This document shows positions 31,193-38,608 of a stretch of DNA of 63,361 nucleotides, piece after piece. The notes under the pieces are model-generated. The model worked only from the letters and a program-made list of their open reading frames with translations, searched no databases and was not told where the DNA came from. Each line of letters opens with the position of its first letter. The stretch's first letter is position 1. Position numbers and translations under genes: made by a program. Origin of the DNA: a virus; the IMG/VR virus record IMGVR_UViG_3300045581_000306, positions 1 to 63,361 of that record; one strand, written 5' to 3'.

Positions 31193-31445
31193 TCTTCTTC
31201 TTTATTAACTCAAATATCGGTTCCGCTTCAATAGCCAATGCATCGCACACCTCTTGAAATTTAATCTTGCTTTCCACCTCGTCGTTGATCCACCCATTTG
31301 CTGACTTGCGATTATCATCGATCTCCTTCTGCTTATAGTGGCTTTTAAATTTCGTATAGTTCCTCGCATCACCTACCGCAACCTCGATCATTGCACATAG
31401 CAAGCTCCGAATGTTGTTGATCTCGTTTACATCGATTTCGCGCAT
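31176..31445 (-). CDS. Small helical phage protein, paralogue A
   Basis: 89 residues. It starts MREIDVNEINNIRSLLCAMI and has NGWINDEVESKIKFQEVCDA then LAIEAEPIFELIKKK. It is similar in order to the 80-residue protein at 33274-33516 (MFARNILCEIIHQAMADAAI; IRFIKTKSFEGICTTLGLE), so the two are likely paralogues. A common uncharacterised phage family. Confidence 0.65.
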   Translation of the reverse strand: MREIDVNEINNIRSLLCAMIEVAVGDARNYTKFKSHYKQKEIDDNRKSANGWINDEVESKIKFQEVCDALAIEAEPIFELIKKKNETIS

Positions 31446-31825
31446 ACAAGTTCAATCCCAAATTCCCTAGCCAATTCAATTGTACTCGGATCGTTCTCGT
31501 ATTTATCCGAGTAAGCAATCGTGTGAATCCCATACGCCGCAACCTGCCTCAAACACTCGTTGCATGGAAGCGTAGTACAGCACAACAACCACACCTCTCC
31601 GGGCCGACAATACCTCAATGCATTCGCCTCCGCATGGACTACAAACTGCCGCCTGCCTTCCCGGTCGTCCCAGTCCTCAAACATCCCAGTCGGGTAACCA
31701 TTGTACCCAACACCAGCAACAGAGTTGTCTTTGCGGAATACTACCGCGCCAACCTTTCTCCACGGGTCTTTGCTCTTCGTCGCAGCGGCAAATGCCAACT
31801 GCATTCCATAATCAATCCATGTCAT
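31427..31825 (-). CDS. dCMP deaminase
   Basis: 132 residues. The zinc and catalytic motifs are HAEANAL (His64, Glu66) and PCNEC (Cys88, Cys91). It would convert dCMP to dUMP and so feed dTMP synthesis in infected cells. The DPWRKVGAVVF and GYNGYPTGM segments match deoxycytidylate deaminases. Coupled to the next upstream gene (ATGA). Confidence 0.9.
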   Translation of the reverse strand: MTWIDYGMQLAFAAATKSKDPWRKVGAVVFRKDNSVAGVGYNGYPTGMFEDWDDREGRRQFVVHAEANALRYCRPGEVWLLCCTTLPCNECLRQVAAYGIHTIAYSDKYENDPSTIELAREFGIELVCAKSM

Positions 31826-32079
31826 ATTAATTCAGGTAACCTCCTTCTCTCTTTCTCGCGAATGATAAAATCCCAGACTCTGTGCAGCGTCTCGTAATCT
31901 CCTTGACATTCCTTCCCGTCCTCGTTCCGCCACTTCTTGAACTCTCCGCAATCGTCGTTGACCATCGCTCGCAGCTCACCTTCCAGATCGCTTATTAGCA
32001 ATAAGGCATCTACCCCGTGGACTGCATACTCATGCTCGTACTGTTCCTCTGGCAGATTGAATTCTAGTGTTGCTTTCAT
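31822..32079 (-). CDS. Hypothetical phage protein (KATLEFNLPEE family)
   Basis: 85 residues starting MKATLEFNLPEEQYEHEYAV then HGVDALLLISDLEGELRAMV. This opening is common among small phage proteins of unknown role. Overlaps the dCMP deaminase start by four bases. Confidence 0.7.
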   Translation of the reverse strand: MKATLEFNLPEEQYEHEYAVHGVDALLLISDLEGELRAMVNDDCGEFKKWRNEDGKECQGDYETLHRVWDFIIREKERRRLPELI

Positions 32080-32158
32080 CGTTTATTGGTCAGCGTTTTT
32101 TGGGATGCGCTGCCCCCCTTCGCCCCTGCGTAGCCCATACGGACTCGCGAGGAAATTG

Positions 32159-33277
32159 TTATGGCAGCATCTTTGTCATTGCTTCCAGTCCGTTGCCTTC
32201 TGCGTACCAGCCCTTGCCCTGATACACATCCAGCACATCGTTGAAATACTTCTCATACATTGGCGCAACCTTCTCAAGAGAGAAGTTCTCTGCCCATAGC
32301 CTGCATGACTCGCTAGAGATTGCGCCTTGCTTCACGGCATTGATGGCATCCACGAAGTCACCCATCGTCCGACACCGATAGCCTGTCACGCCATGCAGGT
32401 TATTCTCTGCAAAGCTACCCCAGTCCGTAGTAATCGTTGGCGTACCGCTAAACAGGTTCTCGATCTGCACCCCGCCGAATGGCTCGACATACTGCGATGG
32501 TATGAGCGATCCCTTCGCTTTGCTCATCAGTTCTCGCCGCTTCTCTGTGTCGGCATAGCCAATGTACTCGACATGGTCTGGAATCTTGTAACCGGGTTCT
32601 ATCTGTCCTGCCACCTTGAGCCGCACTCCTGCTCTCTCTGCCGCCTGAAACGCCACATCGCATCCCTTGCCGCTGTAGACTCGCCCAAGGTACAGGAAGT
32701 AGTCTTCCTTCTCGTCGTTGCCTCGATAGGTGAAGTCTTCGCGATCAAAGTAATTCGGGATTACCACATCGTACCAGTCCTGCCTGCACGATCCAACAGA
32801 CTGCAATCCACAGTAGGCATGGTAGATCGCATAGGACTCCCAGATTTTCCACCTAGCCCAATGACCGCCAGCGTAGCCGATCCCCGGCTCAACGCAGATC
32901 AGGTCTTGATGAGCATCGCAGACTGGTCGTACACCGCTACCCCAGAAAGGCAGGATAAAGTCATGCTTCAGCTTGCGCTTGCCCACCTCACGAATGGCAT
33001 TAGCGTAGAAGGTACGATAGGCGTGATCGTTCACATTGAACTTGAAGAAGGTCTTGCGCCAATCGTGATCTCCATAGGCTACCTGCCAGTCCTCGTTCTC
33101 CAGCACAGGAATGTGTTCAGTACACTCCAGCACCGAATCTCGATGCCCATAGTGCAGAACCTCGTGGCCGCGCCTAGTCATCATCTTGCCGAATTTGACA
33201 ACCTTCTGCGTGTAGGCACAGGCGTTGAATTCTTTGCTCGTTACTGTGTGGGGAAGCCCCAGAATGTGGAATCTCAT
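32159..33277 (-). CDS. Glycosyltransferase, GT4-like (GT-B fold)
   Basis: 372 residues. The C-terminal domain has YLGRVYSGKGCDVAFQAAER (about 197-216), a KAKGSLIPSQYVEPFGGVQI segment with the EPFGG donor-site motif (265-269) and SGTPTITTDWGSFAEN. The N-terminal domain starts MRFHILGLPHTVTSKEFNAC. It probably transfers a sugar from a nucleotide sugar. It lies in the metabolic cluster between MazG and deaminase genes, so DNA base, LPS or virion glycosylation are all possible. Its ATG overlaps the stop of the upstream gene. It is GC-richer than its neighbours. Confidence 0.82.
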   Translation of the reverse strand: MRFHILGLPHTVTSKEFNACAYTQKVVKFGKMMTRRGHEVLHYGHRDSVLECTEHIPVLENEDWQVAYGDHDWRKTFFKFNVNDHAYRTFYANAIREVGKRKLKHDFILPFWGSGVRPVCDAHQDLICVEPGIGYAGGHWARWKIWESYAIYHAYCGLQSVGSCRQDWYDVVIPNYFDREDFTYRGNDEKEDYFLYLGRVYSGKGCDVAFQAAERAGVRLKVAGQIEPGYKIPDHVEYIGYADTEKRRELMSKAKGSLIPSQYVEPFGGVQIENLFSGTPTITTDWGSFAENNLHGVTGYRCRTMGDFVDAINAVKQGAISSESCRLWAENFSLEKVAPMYEKYFNDVLDVYQGKGWYAEGNGLEAMTKMLP

Positions 33278-33516
33278 AGGTATGCTTTCTTTCTGAATGG
33301 ATCGACCTCTAGCCCTAGCGTTGTACAGATGCCTTCAAACGACTTGGTCTTGATGAATCGAATAGCGTCTTCTCTCCAGCTTGCTGCGATAGCCCTGTTG
33401 CGCTCGCATATGATCTTGGATTCATCGATAGCGGCATCCGCCATTGCCTGATGGATGATCTCGCAGAGGATGTTTCGTGCGAACATCACTTCTCGGTCTT
33501 CTTTGGTCTGGATCAT
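33274..33516 (-). CDS. Small helical phage protein, paralogue B
   Basis: 80 residues, MIQTKEDREVMFARNILCEI... ICTTLGLEVDPFRKKAYL. Related in layout to the protein at 31176-31445. Four-base overlaps with both neighbours show it is part of the operon. Function unknown. Confidence 0.65.
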   Translation of the reverse strand: MIQTKEDREVMFARNILCEIIHQAMADAAIDESKIICERNRAIAASWREDAIRFIKTKSFEGICTTLGLEVDPFRKKAYL

Positions 33517-33905
33517 GCCTTGTCCGCTCGCTCCTGCGCCTGCTCGTTGCTGTAGGTTCCCTTGTGGTATCGCCGGGACAGCTTCACTCGATTCATGCGG
33601 ATCACCTCTTGGATGGTCACAGGATCGTCCTCTGTGCTGCTATAATGGTTCAGGATGCCCTGTACGAAAAAAAGGATATCGCCACACTCCTCTAGGACAT
33701 TCTCGCGATCCAGAGGCTTCCTGTACATGACAGACTTCTTGATGGCATCTAGCAACTCCCCGGCTTCCCCAGCTACTCCCATTGCCATGTGAGTCAGGTG
33801 GGCATCGCGAGGTTCCATCTGGACTAGGATATCAATACCCGGCTTGCAGAGTGATTCCACGAACTGGGCGTATGTTGGTTCTTGTTGGTTTTGTGTGTCT
33901 TGCAT
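33513..33905 (-). CDS. mazG: MazG-like nucleotide pyrophosphohydrolase
   Basis: 130 residues. It has the EExxE-like GEAGELLDAIKK (Glu47, Glu50) and the paired EECGDILFF (Glu72, Glu73, Asp76), the metal-binding helices of all-alpha NTP pyrophosphatases. It may hydrolyse non-canonical dNTPs or reduce the host alarmone response. Located with dCMP deaminase in a nucleotide-metabolism group. Confidence 0.85.
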   Translation of the reverse strand: MQDTQNQQEPTYAQFVESLCKPGIDILVQMEPRDAHLTHMAMGVAGEAGELLDAIKKSVMYRKPLDRENVLEECGDILFFVQGILNHYSSTEDDPVTIQEVIRMNRVKLSRRYHKGTYSNEQAQERADKA

Positions 33906-33951
33906 AAAGTCAGTTCAATTATCCACTAGCTGTGTTATCAGAAGTTACACC

Positions 33952-34152
33952 CTATTTCCGCTTAATAATCTTCTGGTTTCGAGTGATATACGCTTGAATT
34001 TCACTCATGTCGTGTTCTGCCTGCTTCCTCCCATCAGGCGTATTATTATAGGTGTGCTGGTACTTTGGGAGTGGTTCTCCTCGTTGAATGCGAGGCCCAA
34101 TTGGACATCCGTTCAGGCAGATAGTTAGCCTGATCTCTAGGTCAGTTCTCAA
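33952..34152 (-). CDS. Small hypothetical protein with TTG start
   Basis: 66 residues, MRTDLEIRLTICLNGCPIGP... ending RNQKIIKRK. The start codon is TTG at 34152, supported by GAGGAG ten bases upstream, inside the end of the small terminase gene. Not recognised. Confidence 0.5.
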   Translation of the reverse strand: MRTDLEIRLTICLNGCPIGPRIQRGEPLPKYQHTYNNTPDGRKQAEHDMSEIQAYITRNQKIIKRK

Positions 34153-34591
34153 GTTGCTTGTTCTCCTCTAGCTCAATTTTGCGTGAAGGTAGCTGGAAAG
34201 CCAATGTGAGAGGTTGTGCAGTCTCGATCTCAATCTTCTCTCCGTACTTCTTGGGAGCCATCTTGCTTGCCGCCCACTTGAGTGCGTCAACCCGGAGCCT
34301 GCCTATGCCTGCGTCATGGCTTGAGTAGGATTCGTCTACTATAAGTTCTGCGTAGTAATCGGCTTGTTCCGCGCGTGCTTGTGCGTACTGGTTGCAGAAG
34401 GATTCATTAGCGCGAAGCCAGCGATAGATAGTAGTCCTGTTTGGCATATTATCTGAAGAAGCGATGATGGTGCGAAGCGTTTCGCCTTTTGAAAGTCTTT
34501 CACAAATTTCATCAGCAATTTCTTGTGAGAATTCTGATTCTCTGCCCTGTGATTTTTTTTCTAAATTTTCTTCAGATTTTGCTTGACTCAT
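34142..34591 (-). CDS. terS: Terminase small subunit
   Basis: 149 residues. The N-terminal helix-turn-helix (EICERLSKGETLRTIIASSD then NMPNRTTIYRWLRANES) is followed by YAQARAEQADYYAELIVDES, RLRVDALKWAASKMAPKKYG and a short beta tail, the arrangement of Sf6-type small terminases. It should recognise the packaging site and hand DNA to the large subunit, which here is 4 kb downstream. First gene after a hairpin that separates it from the RusA-like gene. Confidence 0.88.
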   Translation of the reverse strand: MSQAKSEENLEKKSQGRESEFSQEIADEICERLSKGETLRTIIASSDNMPNRTTIYRWLRANESFCNQYAQARAEQADYYAELIVDESYSSHDAGIGRLRVDALKWAASKMAPKKYGEKIEIETAQPLTLAFQLPSRKIELEENKQLEN

Positions 34592-34618
34592 TTTTGGTAG
34601 GGTCGTTAAAATAGCTCC

Positions 34619-34643
34619 GCAGGAACAAGCGAGTTGTTCTTGC
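34619..34643 (-). terminator. Hairpin between resolvase and small terminase genes
   Basis: A 10-bp stem with one mismatch (GCAAGAACAA / TTGTTCCTGC) and a 5-base loop lies 24 bases past the resolvase stop, followed on the minus strand by GGAGCTATTTT. It is a weak terminator or processing site that may divide replication genes from packaging genes. Confidence 0.5.
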
Positions 34644-34659
34644 TTCGCAGTCGTGATTG

Positions 34660-35055
34660 TTAGTGTTTATGCGGGTTTGCGGGTGGATGGTTGCTGGGGA
34701 TGGTAAATGATTTGGACGATGGTTTTCTCGTCTTTTTTGTGCTTACATTTTTGTTGTTTGTAGTGTGCGGTGATTGATTCTGGATCGTCATCAGGAATGA
34801 GTCCAGAGTATCGAAGTTGATCGGTGAGAGGTTTTGTTCCCCCGACAAAGTTGTCAAAGTCTTGGAGTTTAGTGCTAACTCGTTCAATGACGAGAGTAGT
34901 GCGGTTTTTGCCTTTTGCTTGTGTTTGTGGAGGTGTGACCAATGGTTTGAGAGGATCGTGTTTAGGGACGGGGTCAAGTACCCTGTGAGATGGAGGGTGA
35001 GGGTAGTACTGCCCGTCTGGGTGTCGGTGGTAACCGAGCTTTTCGAGTTGTTCAT
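34660..35055 (-). CDS. Overlapping frame encoding a RusA N-terminus-like segment
   Basis: 131 codons. The ATG overlaps the stop of the upstream gene (ATGA), as at most real starts here. Residues about 16-50 (STTLTLHLTGYLTPSLNTIL, SNHWSHLHKHKQKAKTALLS) resemble the beginning of RusA-family proteins; after that the frame turns Ser/Thr-rich and looks non-functional. A -1 shift near the A5 run at 34905-34909 would join it to the catalytic frame. It is either half of a split or frameshifted resolvase, an overprinted gene, or chance. Confidence 0.4.
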   Translation of the reverse strand: MNNSKSSVTTDTQTGSTTLTLHLTGYLTPSLNTILSNHWSHLHKHKQKAKTALLSSLNELALNSKTLTTLSGEQNLSPINFDTLDSFLMTIQNQSPHTTNNKNVSTKKTRKPSSKSFTIPSNHPPANPHKH

Positions 35056-35068
35056 GTGTCCAATTCAT
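34667..35068 (-). CDS. RusA-like resolvase, C-terminal/catalytic frame
   Basis: 133 residues from ATG at 35068. The C-terminal part has RTTLVIERVSTKLQDFDNFV then GGTKPLTDQLRYSGLIPDDD and PESI, the RusA-type signature with D-x-DN and DD acidic residues for Holliday-junction cutting. The N-terminal part (MNWTHEQLEKLGYHRHPDGQ) is a linker-like segment. The usual RusA N-terminal strand-helix unit is missing here and is found in the overlapping -1-related frame (35055-34660). ATG 35068 is chosen over the GTG at 35098. Confidence 0.7.
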   Translation of the reverse strand: MNWTHEQLEKLGYHRHPDGQYYPHPPSHRVLDPVPKHDPLKPLVTPPQTQAKGKNRTTLVIERVSTKLQDFDNFVGGTKPLTDQLRYSGLIPDDDPESITAHYKQQKCKHKKDEKTIVQIIYHPQQPSTRKPA

Positions 35069-35306
35069 TGAGTCGGGATGCGAGATTTTTAAGATCACCG
35101 ATTTCGTTCAGGAATTGTTGCAGATCAGGTCGGTCATTGATTGCTAGGGCTACCCCATCGGAGAGATGTTCTACTAGTGCTTGGAGTTCAGGTGATGGAA
35201 CTGTTGCTGTGTTGGCGCAGAGATTTTCGTAGTTCTCCATGATGGTTTTAATGCAACCTGTGAGCAGCTGGGCGACGATAAGAAGTTTAATTTCGTGATC
35301 ATTCAT
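35052..35306 (-). CDS. Small helical hypothetical protein
   Basis: 84 residues from ATG at 35306 (MNDHEIKLLIVAQLLTGCIK); a longer start at 35342 sits on the U-run of the terminator upstream and is less likely. The C-terminal half is NDRPDLQQFLNEIGDLKNLA then SRLNELDT. Not recognised. Confidence 0.6.
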   Translation of the reverse strand: MNDHEIKLLIVAQLLTGCIKTIMENYENLCANTATVPSPELQALVEHLSDGVALAINDRPDLQQFLNEIGDLKNLASRLNELDT

Positions 35307-35342
35307 GGATGGAACTTCTTTTGGAATGAATTTTTTTATCAT

Positions 35343-35378
35343 AAAAAAGGGTTGCGAGGTTTTATGTGGTTACCTCGC
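35343..35378 (-). terminator. Rho-independent terminator-like hairpin
   Basis: Minus-strand stem GCGAGGT / ACCTCGC with an 11-base loop, followed after AACCC by TTTTTT. It lies 51 bases after the stop of the 51-residue gene. It may attenuate transcription entering the resolvase and packaging genes. Confidence 0.7.
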
Positions 35379-35429
35379 GGGGTCTAATGATGACCAGCAA
35401 CTACAGGATGCCGCCACAATCCCCAAGGT

Positions 35430-35585
35430 TTACTCTTTCGGTAGGTAGCTGAATGTGTTGCCACCCGGAACTTCGTTTGGGTGGTTTCGTTCCCAATGTT
35501 TGTTGAAGTCCTCGGTCTTTTGTTCTTCGCGATCTTTGAGCATTTGGAAGTACTCTTCAGGATCGTCTTGGTAGTCTTTTTTCAT
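35430..35585 (-). CDS. 51-residue charged hypothetical protein
   Basis: The ATG overlaps the SSB-like gene's stop (TGATG). Sequence MKKDYQDDPEEYFQMLKDRE then EQKTEDFNKHWERNHPNEVP, charged and helical. Not recognised; the overlap supports it as a real gene. Confidence 0.6.
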   Translation of the reverse strand: MKKDYQDDPEEYFQMLKDREEQKTEDFNKHWERNHPNEVPGGNTFSYLPKE

Positions 35586-36043
35586 CAGAAAGGAATTTCG
35601 TCTGCTTCTTCTAGCGATGGTTTATATTCACGCTTTGGCAGGGATGCAGCGATCTCGTTGGAGGTCTTTAGTGCCTCTTGCGTATCACGCTTTGGTTGTC
35701 CTCCGCCAACGCCATTGAGGTACTTCGCCTTGATCTGGGTCTTGCCGTTGTATTCCTCTTCTTCTGTGACAATGACGACTCGTTTACCTGCGAATGGGAT
35801 TTTGCTCCATGTCCAGTTGTTTCCGAATACATCTGCCAGAACCTCCTCTGTACGCTCGTAAGCGTTGCTGGTGAGGTAGCCCAACCAAGTTATCTTCTTA
35901 CCCTTATGTGGGCCTGCTTCGTCCACCACGCATGGAATGCGAATGAACTGGGAGCCTTTGGATGATTTGTCGAACCATCCGAGTTGTGGAGCTTCTACGA
36001 TGCACTCGAAAGTGCCAACTGCGTCTAGCTTTTGGAATGCCAT
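35585..36043 (-). CDS. Single-strand DNA-binding-like protein
   Basis: 152 residues. A beta-rich core (GTFECIVEAPQLGWFDKSSK, IRIPCVVDEAGPHKGKKITW, PFAGKRVVIVTEEEEYNGKT) is followed by a linker and an acidic end, EEADEIPF, similar to the C-terminal tip by which SSB proteins recruit replication partners. Position among replication and recombination genes supports this. It may alternatively belong to a DUF669-like family. Confidence 0.6.
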   Translation of the reverse strand: MAFQKLDAVGTFECIVEAPQLGWFDKSSKGSQFIRIPCVVDEAGPHKGKKITWLGYLTSNAYERTEEVLADVFGNNWTWSKIPFAGKRVVIVTEEEEYNGKTQIKAKYLNGVGGGQPKRDTQEALKTSNEIAASLPKREYKPSLEEADEIPF

Positions 36044-36044
36044 G

Positions 36045-36269
36045 TTAGTTTGTTTCTGGTTGTGTTGTTGTTTTCGCCTGCTGGTTGTTCTCGGCGTTTT
36101 CCGCCTCGATCTGCTCTCTCATGCTGTTGAGGACAGGAACGATCTTATTCGCCCAGTCTACTGCTTTGTTGTGTGGCATGAGAATCTCGATTTGCGTACC
36201 CACGGGTGGGGTGTGCTTTTTACGGGTGAACGCCGATAGAACTAGCTTCGTGTCTTTTTTATGCTTCAT
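36045..36269 (-). CDS. Small hypothetical protein in replication region
   Basis: 74 residues, basic N-terminus (MKHKKDTKLVLSAFTRKKHT), middle PHNKAVDWANKIVPVLNSMR and a Gln/Thr-rich end. Leader AATAAATAAATT before ATG. Not recognised. Confidence 0.6.
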   Translation of the reverse strand: MKHKKDTKLVLSAFTRKKHTPPVGTQIEILMPHNKAVDWANKIVPVLNSMREQIEAENAENNQQAKTTTQPETN

Positions 36270-36280
36270 AATTTATTTAT

Positions 36281-36643
36281 TTATATGTCTCGTAATATCA
36301 CGAATGCTTGGCATCTCTGCCGTGGATTCGCGAATATTAATGGGCAAGGTCTGAAACCCTGTCCTTCGCTAATAATTCCATTATTGACTATCGATGTCAA
36401 GATGTTTGCGTAAATAATTTCCTCATCTTCCCGCAGGTCAAAATAGATGTCTTGACAGAGGTTGAGATCGTTCAAGTAGTCAGGCACGAAGTCGAGTTCC
36501 TCATCTTCGCGAACCCAGCATTGATCGGCCTCGTTGAACCTCCAACCTAGTTCATTTGCAATTTCTGCGTTGACGATGTGTTCGCAGATTTCTTCCAGAG
36601 CATCATCGTCGTCGTGAGGAAAAATAAATGTGTTATCTTTCAT
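36281..36643 (-). CDS. Acidic hypothetical protein
   Basis: 120 residues with FPHDDDDALEEICEHIVNAE, GWRFNEADQCWVREDEELDF and a C-terminal SIVNNGIISEGQGFRPCPL. Strongly acidic in its first two thirds; not recognised. Confidence 0.6.
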   Translation of the reverse strand: MKDNTFIFPHDDDDALEEICEHIVNAEIANELGWRFNEADQCWVREDEELDFVPDYLNDLNLCQDIYFDLREDEEIIYANILTSIVNNGIISEGQGFRPCPLIFANPRQRCQAFVILRDI

Positions 36644-36806
36644 TGTTTTTATAAAACGCTTTTAATTCTTGATAGCAATTCTTGCAGTAATACCTGCCAT
36701 GATTTTCGTTTTTTCCGGGGTGAACGAAACCATATTTTTTCTCTGTCTGATTCCTGCACTTTTTACCGAATGCGCCAGCACATTTTGTTGGTCTGTATGT
36801 TTTCAT
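36633..36806 (-). CDS. 57-residue zinc-ribbon-like protein
   Basis: ATG at 36806 overlaps the DnaC-like gene's stop (TAATG). The sequence MKTYRPTKCAGAFGKKCRNQ then GRYYCKNCYQELKAFYKNN has Cys9/Cys17 and a CxxC pair, a small zinc-binding fold. Typical of short phage regulatory or accessory proteins. Confidence 0.65.
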   Translation of the reverse strand: MKTYRPTKCAGAFGKKCRNQTEKKYGFVHPGKNENHGRYYCKNCYQELKAFYKNNER

Positions 36807-37507
36807 TATTTTTCAAATTTAACGATGATTGAGAAGTCACGAATGCGCCGAATGATCGGATGCGAGCGATCTTCTGATAGCATTTTGGATAATTGCGCTC
36901 CAGTTGCGTTTGTGGTGACTATTGTTGGTTTCAGATTATTGGTGCGATGCTCTAGCACATCGTAGAGTTCAACCTCTGCTCGTTCTGTCATCTTCTGCTT
37001 TCCAAGGTCATCAATGAGCAGGATGGATGTTCGGCGGCAACGATCCATTGCTTCGATAGCCATGCCCTTGTCCTCCCGGTTGTCATGCCATTGGTCGGCG
37101 GCGGCTTTGGCAAATTGAGTTGCTGTGAGTCCGTAGCAGGATCGTCCCTCCTCGGTCATTCGCTTCAAGATGTGCCATGCTGCTCTAGTCTTGCCTGTGC
37201 CAGCATAACCTTCCAGCAGGAGTCCTGTTGGTGAATACTGCCAAGATTCGGCGATTGCGCTAAAAGGCCCGTAGATTCGTTTTAAGTCTGTCTCCCTATA
37301 CAGAGGTGGGCAGATATCATCAAACGCAGTTTTAAGCCTAATTCTGCGCTCAAGCGAGGCTTTCTGCTCTGCCTCTTCCTGATACTTTTGCTCGCATGAC
37401 TCGCAAAGCAGTTTGAATTCAAGCGTACGCCCGAATGCTTCAATGAGCGGAACATCCACGATCTCAAAGCAGTTGTCCCCGGCGCAAGGTTTTTGTGTAG
37501 TGATCAT
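36806..37507 (-). CDS. DnaC/IstB-like helicase loader ATPase
   Basis: 233 residues. Zinc-binding Cys pairs (C8/C13, C35/C38) occupy the N-terminus. The AAA+ part has Walker A GYAGTGKT (100-107) and Walker B ILLIDDLGK (162-170), then a sensor-like IVTTNATGAQL and an arginine-rich end (HPIIRRIRDFSIIV). It probably loads the replicative helicase at the phage origin. The initiator gene lies immediately upstream; no phage helicase gene was found, so host DnaB is the likely partner. Confidence 0.85.
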   Translation of the reverse strand: MITTQKPCAGDNCFEIVDVPLIEAFGRTLEFKLLCESCEQKYQEEAEQKASLERRIRLKTAFDDICPPLYRETDLKRIYGPFSAIAESWQYSPTGLLLEGYAGTGKTRAAWHILKRMTEEGRSCYGLTATQFAKAAADQWHDNREDKGMAIEAMDRCRRTSILLIDDLGKQKMTERAEVELYDVLEHRTNNLKPTIVTTNATGAQLSKMLSEDRSHPIIRRIRDFSIIVKFEK

Positions 37508-37521
37508 TAGTTTTTAATTGG

Positions 37522-38283
37522 TTACCAAGACGAGAAGTCGTACTCTGGTGGTATTTCACTTTTCGGTGGTTGTGGCGCAGCAGGTTTGTGGCGATTAAGC
37601 CAACCTACCACGAACTTACGGGTCATCTCCCGGTTGTTTGCGGAACACCACGCTTCCATTTTGCCGAGTTCGGAATCGATGGCGATGTCCGGGTAGTGGC
37701 TTTTGAGGTCTGCGATCCATTCGGCGTCGATTGGTTTTTGTTGACGCTTACGCTTTGGTTTCGGTTCCTCAACTTTTTGTTCAGAATGCGATGGCATTCC
37801 CACCGCATCATCATTGTTGTTGTTGCCGCCTACTAATACGATAGCTTTAGCTAGAGTATTAGTATATGAAGATGAAGAATGAAGAGCATCGGTTTGGGAT
37901 GCCTGTTGGGATATCCCAGATTGATGCGATGGGATATGCGTTGGGATGCCTTCTTTGCCATTTTCTTCGTTTTTCCATCGTTTTTCTGAATTCGCCTTTT
38001 GTTTCGCACGATATTCGTTTTGCTTTTGTTTTATCGATTCAAGTCTAGCGTTACGCAACTTGCCATCTTGGCATATGCCAAACTTATCCCAAATTGATGC
38101 GATGGCATTCCCATCGCATCCTGCGATTCTGGCAAGAATTACCTTGTCGTTCGGCAAACCATCGTTCGTCCATTGGTAGCAAAGCAGTCGAATGTATGCC
38201 CCGGTCTCCTCGGCAGACAGCATTGCTGTACCTACCAAAAAATCCTGCGGGTAGAATTGAAAAGCGGGTGTATTAGATTTCAT
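37522..38283 (-). CDS. DUF1376-type replication initiator
   Basis: 253 residues. The N-terminal domain (FQFYPQDFLVGTAMLSAEET then GAYIRLLCYQWTNDGLPND) is the winged-helix DUF1376 domain of phage replication proteins. A low-complexity linker (about 115-165; GIPTHIPSHQSGISQQASQT) coincides with short DNA repeats, and the C-terminal domain (DAEWIADLKSHYPDIAIDSE ... KFVVGWLNRH) may bind the loader. The layout is like lambda O: origin repeats inside the initiator gene. Confidence 0.75.
   Translation of the reverse strand: MKSNTPAFQFYPQDFLVGTAMLSAEETGAYIRLLCYQWTNDGLPNDKVILARIAGCDGNAIASIWDKFGICQDGKLRNARLESIKQKQNEYRAKQKANSEKRWKNEENGKEGIPTHIPSHQSGISQQASQTDALHSSSSYTNTLAKAIVLVGGNNNNDDAVGMPSHSEQKVEEPKPKRKRQQKPIDAEWIADLKSHYPDIAIDSELGKMEAWCSANNREMTRKFVVGWLNRHKPAAPQPPKSEIPPEYDFSSW
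37786..38120. repeat. Putative origin: palindromic and iterated repeats inside the initiator gene
   Basis: A 23-bp element (ATGCGATGG-CATTC-CCAYCGCAT) occurs at 37786-37808 and 38097-38119 with one mismatch; the second copy extends to a perfect 10-bp inverted repeat (38096-38120). A third partial copy, TTGATGCGATGG, starts at 37921. Between 37893 and 37950 the unit KTTGGGATRYC is iterated (GGGAT at 37896, 37908, 37931 and 37943, spacing 12, 23, 12). The two long copies are read in different codon frames, so protein conservation does not explain them. Confidence 0.6.
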
Positions 38284-38608
38284 CTGCGATGCTTTGCTTG
38301 GTTTGGAATATTCCTTTTAAGTCTGCGTTCTCTGCCATAATCTTTCGAGCGTAGCAAGCCCGGAAATCATTACTCAATTTATAATCATCCTCTGAATCGG
38401 TGGTCATGTAGTAATTCCACCGCAGAACCTCATACAGCATTCCTATGCCGATCTTGCTCTCGCCCCGGCGATCTCTGAACTGCCTAGCAAGATTGACCAG
38501 AGCATCGTAAACATGAGGATTTGCCGAATGGAATCGTTTGAAGCGTTCAGGGATCGAGTCGCCTTTAACTTCATTAATCGGCTCAAAATTAAATTCGTTT
38601 TGTTCCAT
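38273..38608 (-). CDS. Conserved phage protein upstream of initiator
   Basis: 111 residues. It contains FKRFHSANPHVYDALVNLAR, ESKIGIGMLYEVLRWNYYMT and LSNDFRACYARKIMAENADL then KGIFQTK. I know this family from many phages; function unknown, possibly DNA-related. Overlaps both neighbours. Confidence 0.75.
   Translation of the reverse strand: MEQNEFNFEPINEVKGDSIPERFKRFHSANPHVYDALVNLARQFRDRRGESKIGIGMLYEVLRWNYYMTTDSEDDYKLSNDFRACYARKIMAENADLKGIFQTKQSIADEI

Noticed and set aside
32327-33451. 374-codon plus-strand frame opposite the GT4-like gene
   Set aside because: Shadow of a clear glycosyltransferase with EPFGG motif; high GC content keeps the opposite frame open.
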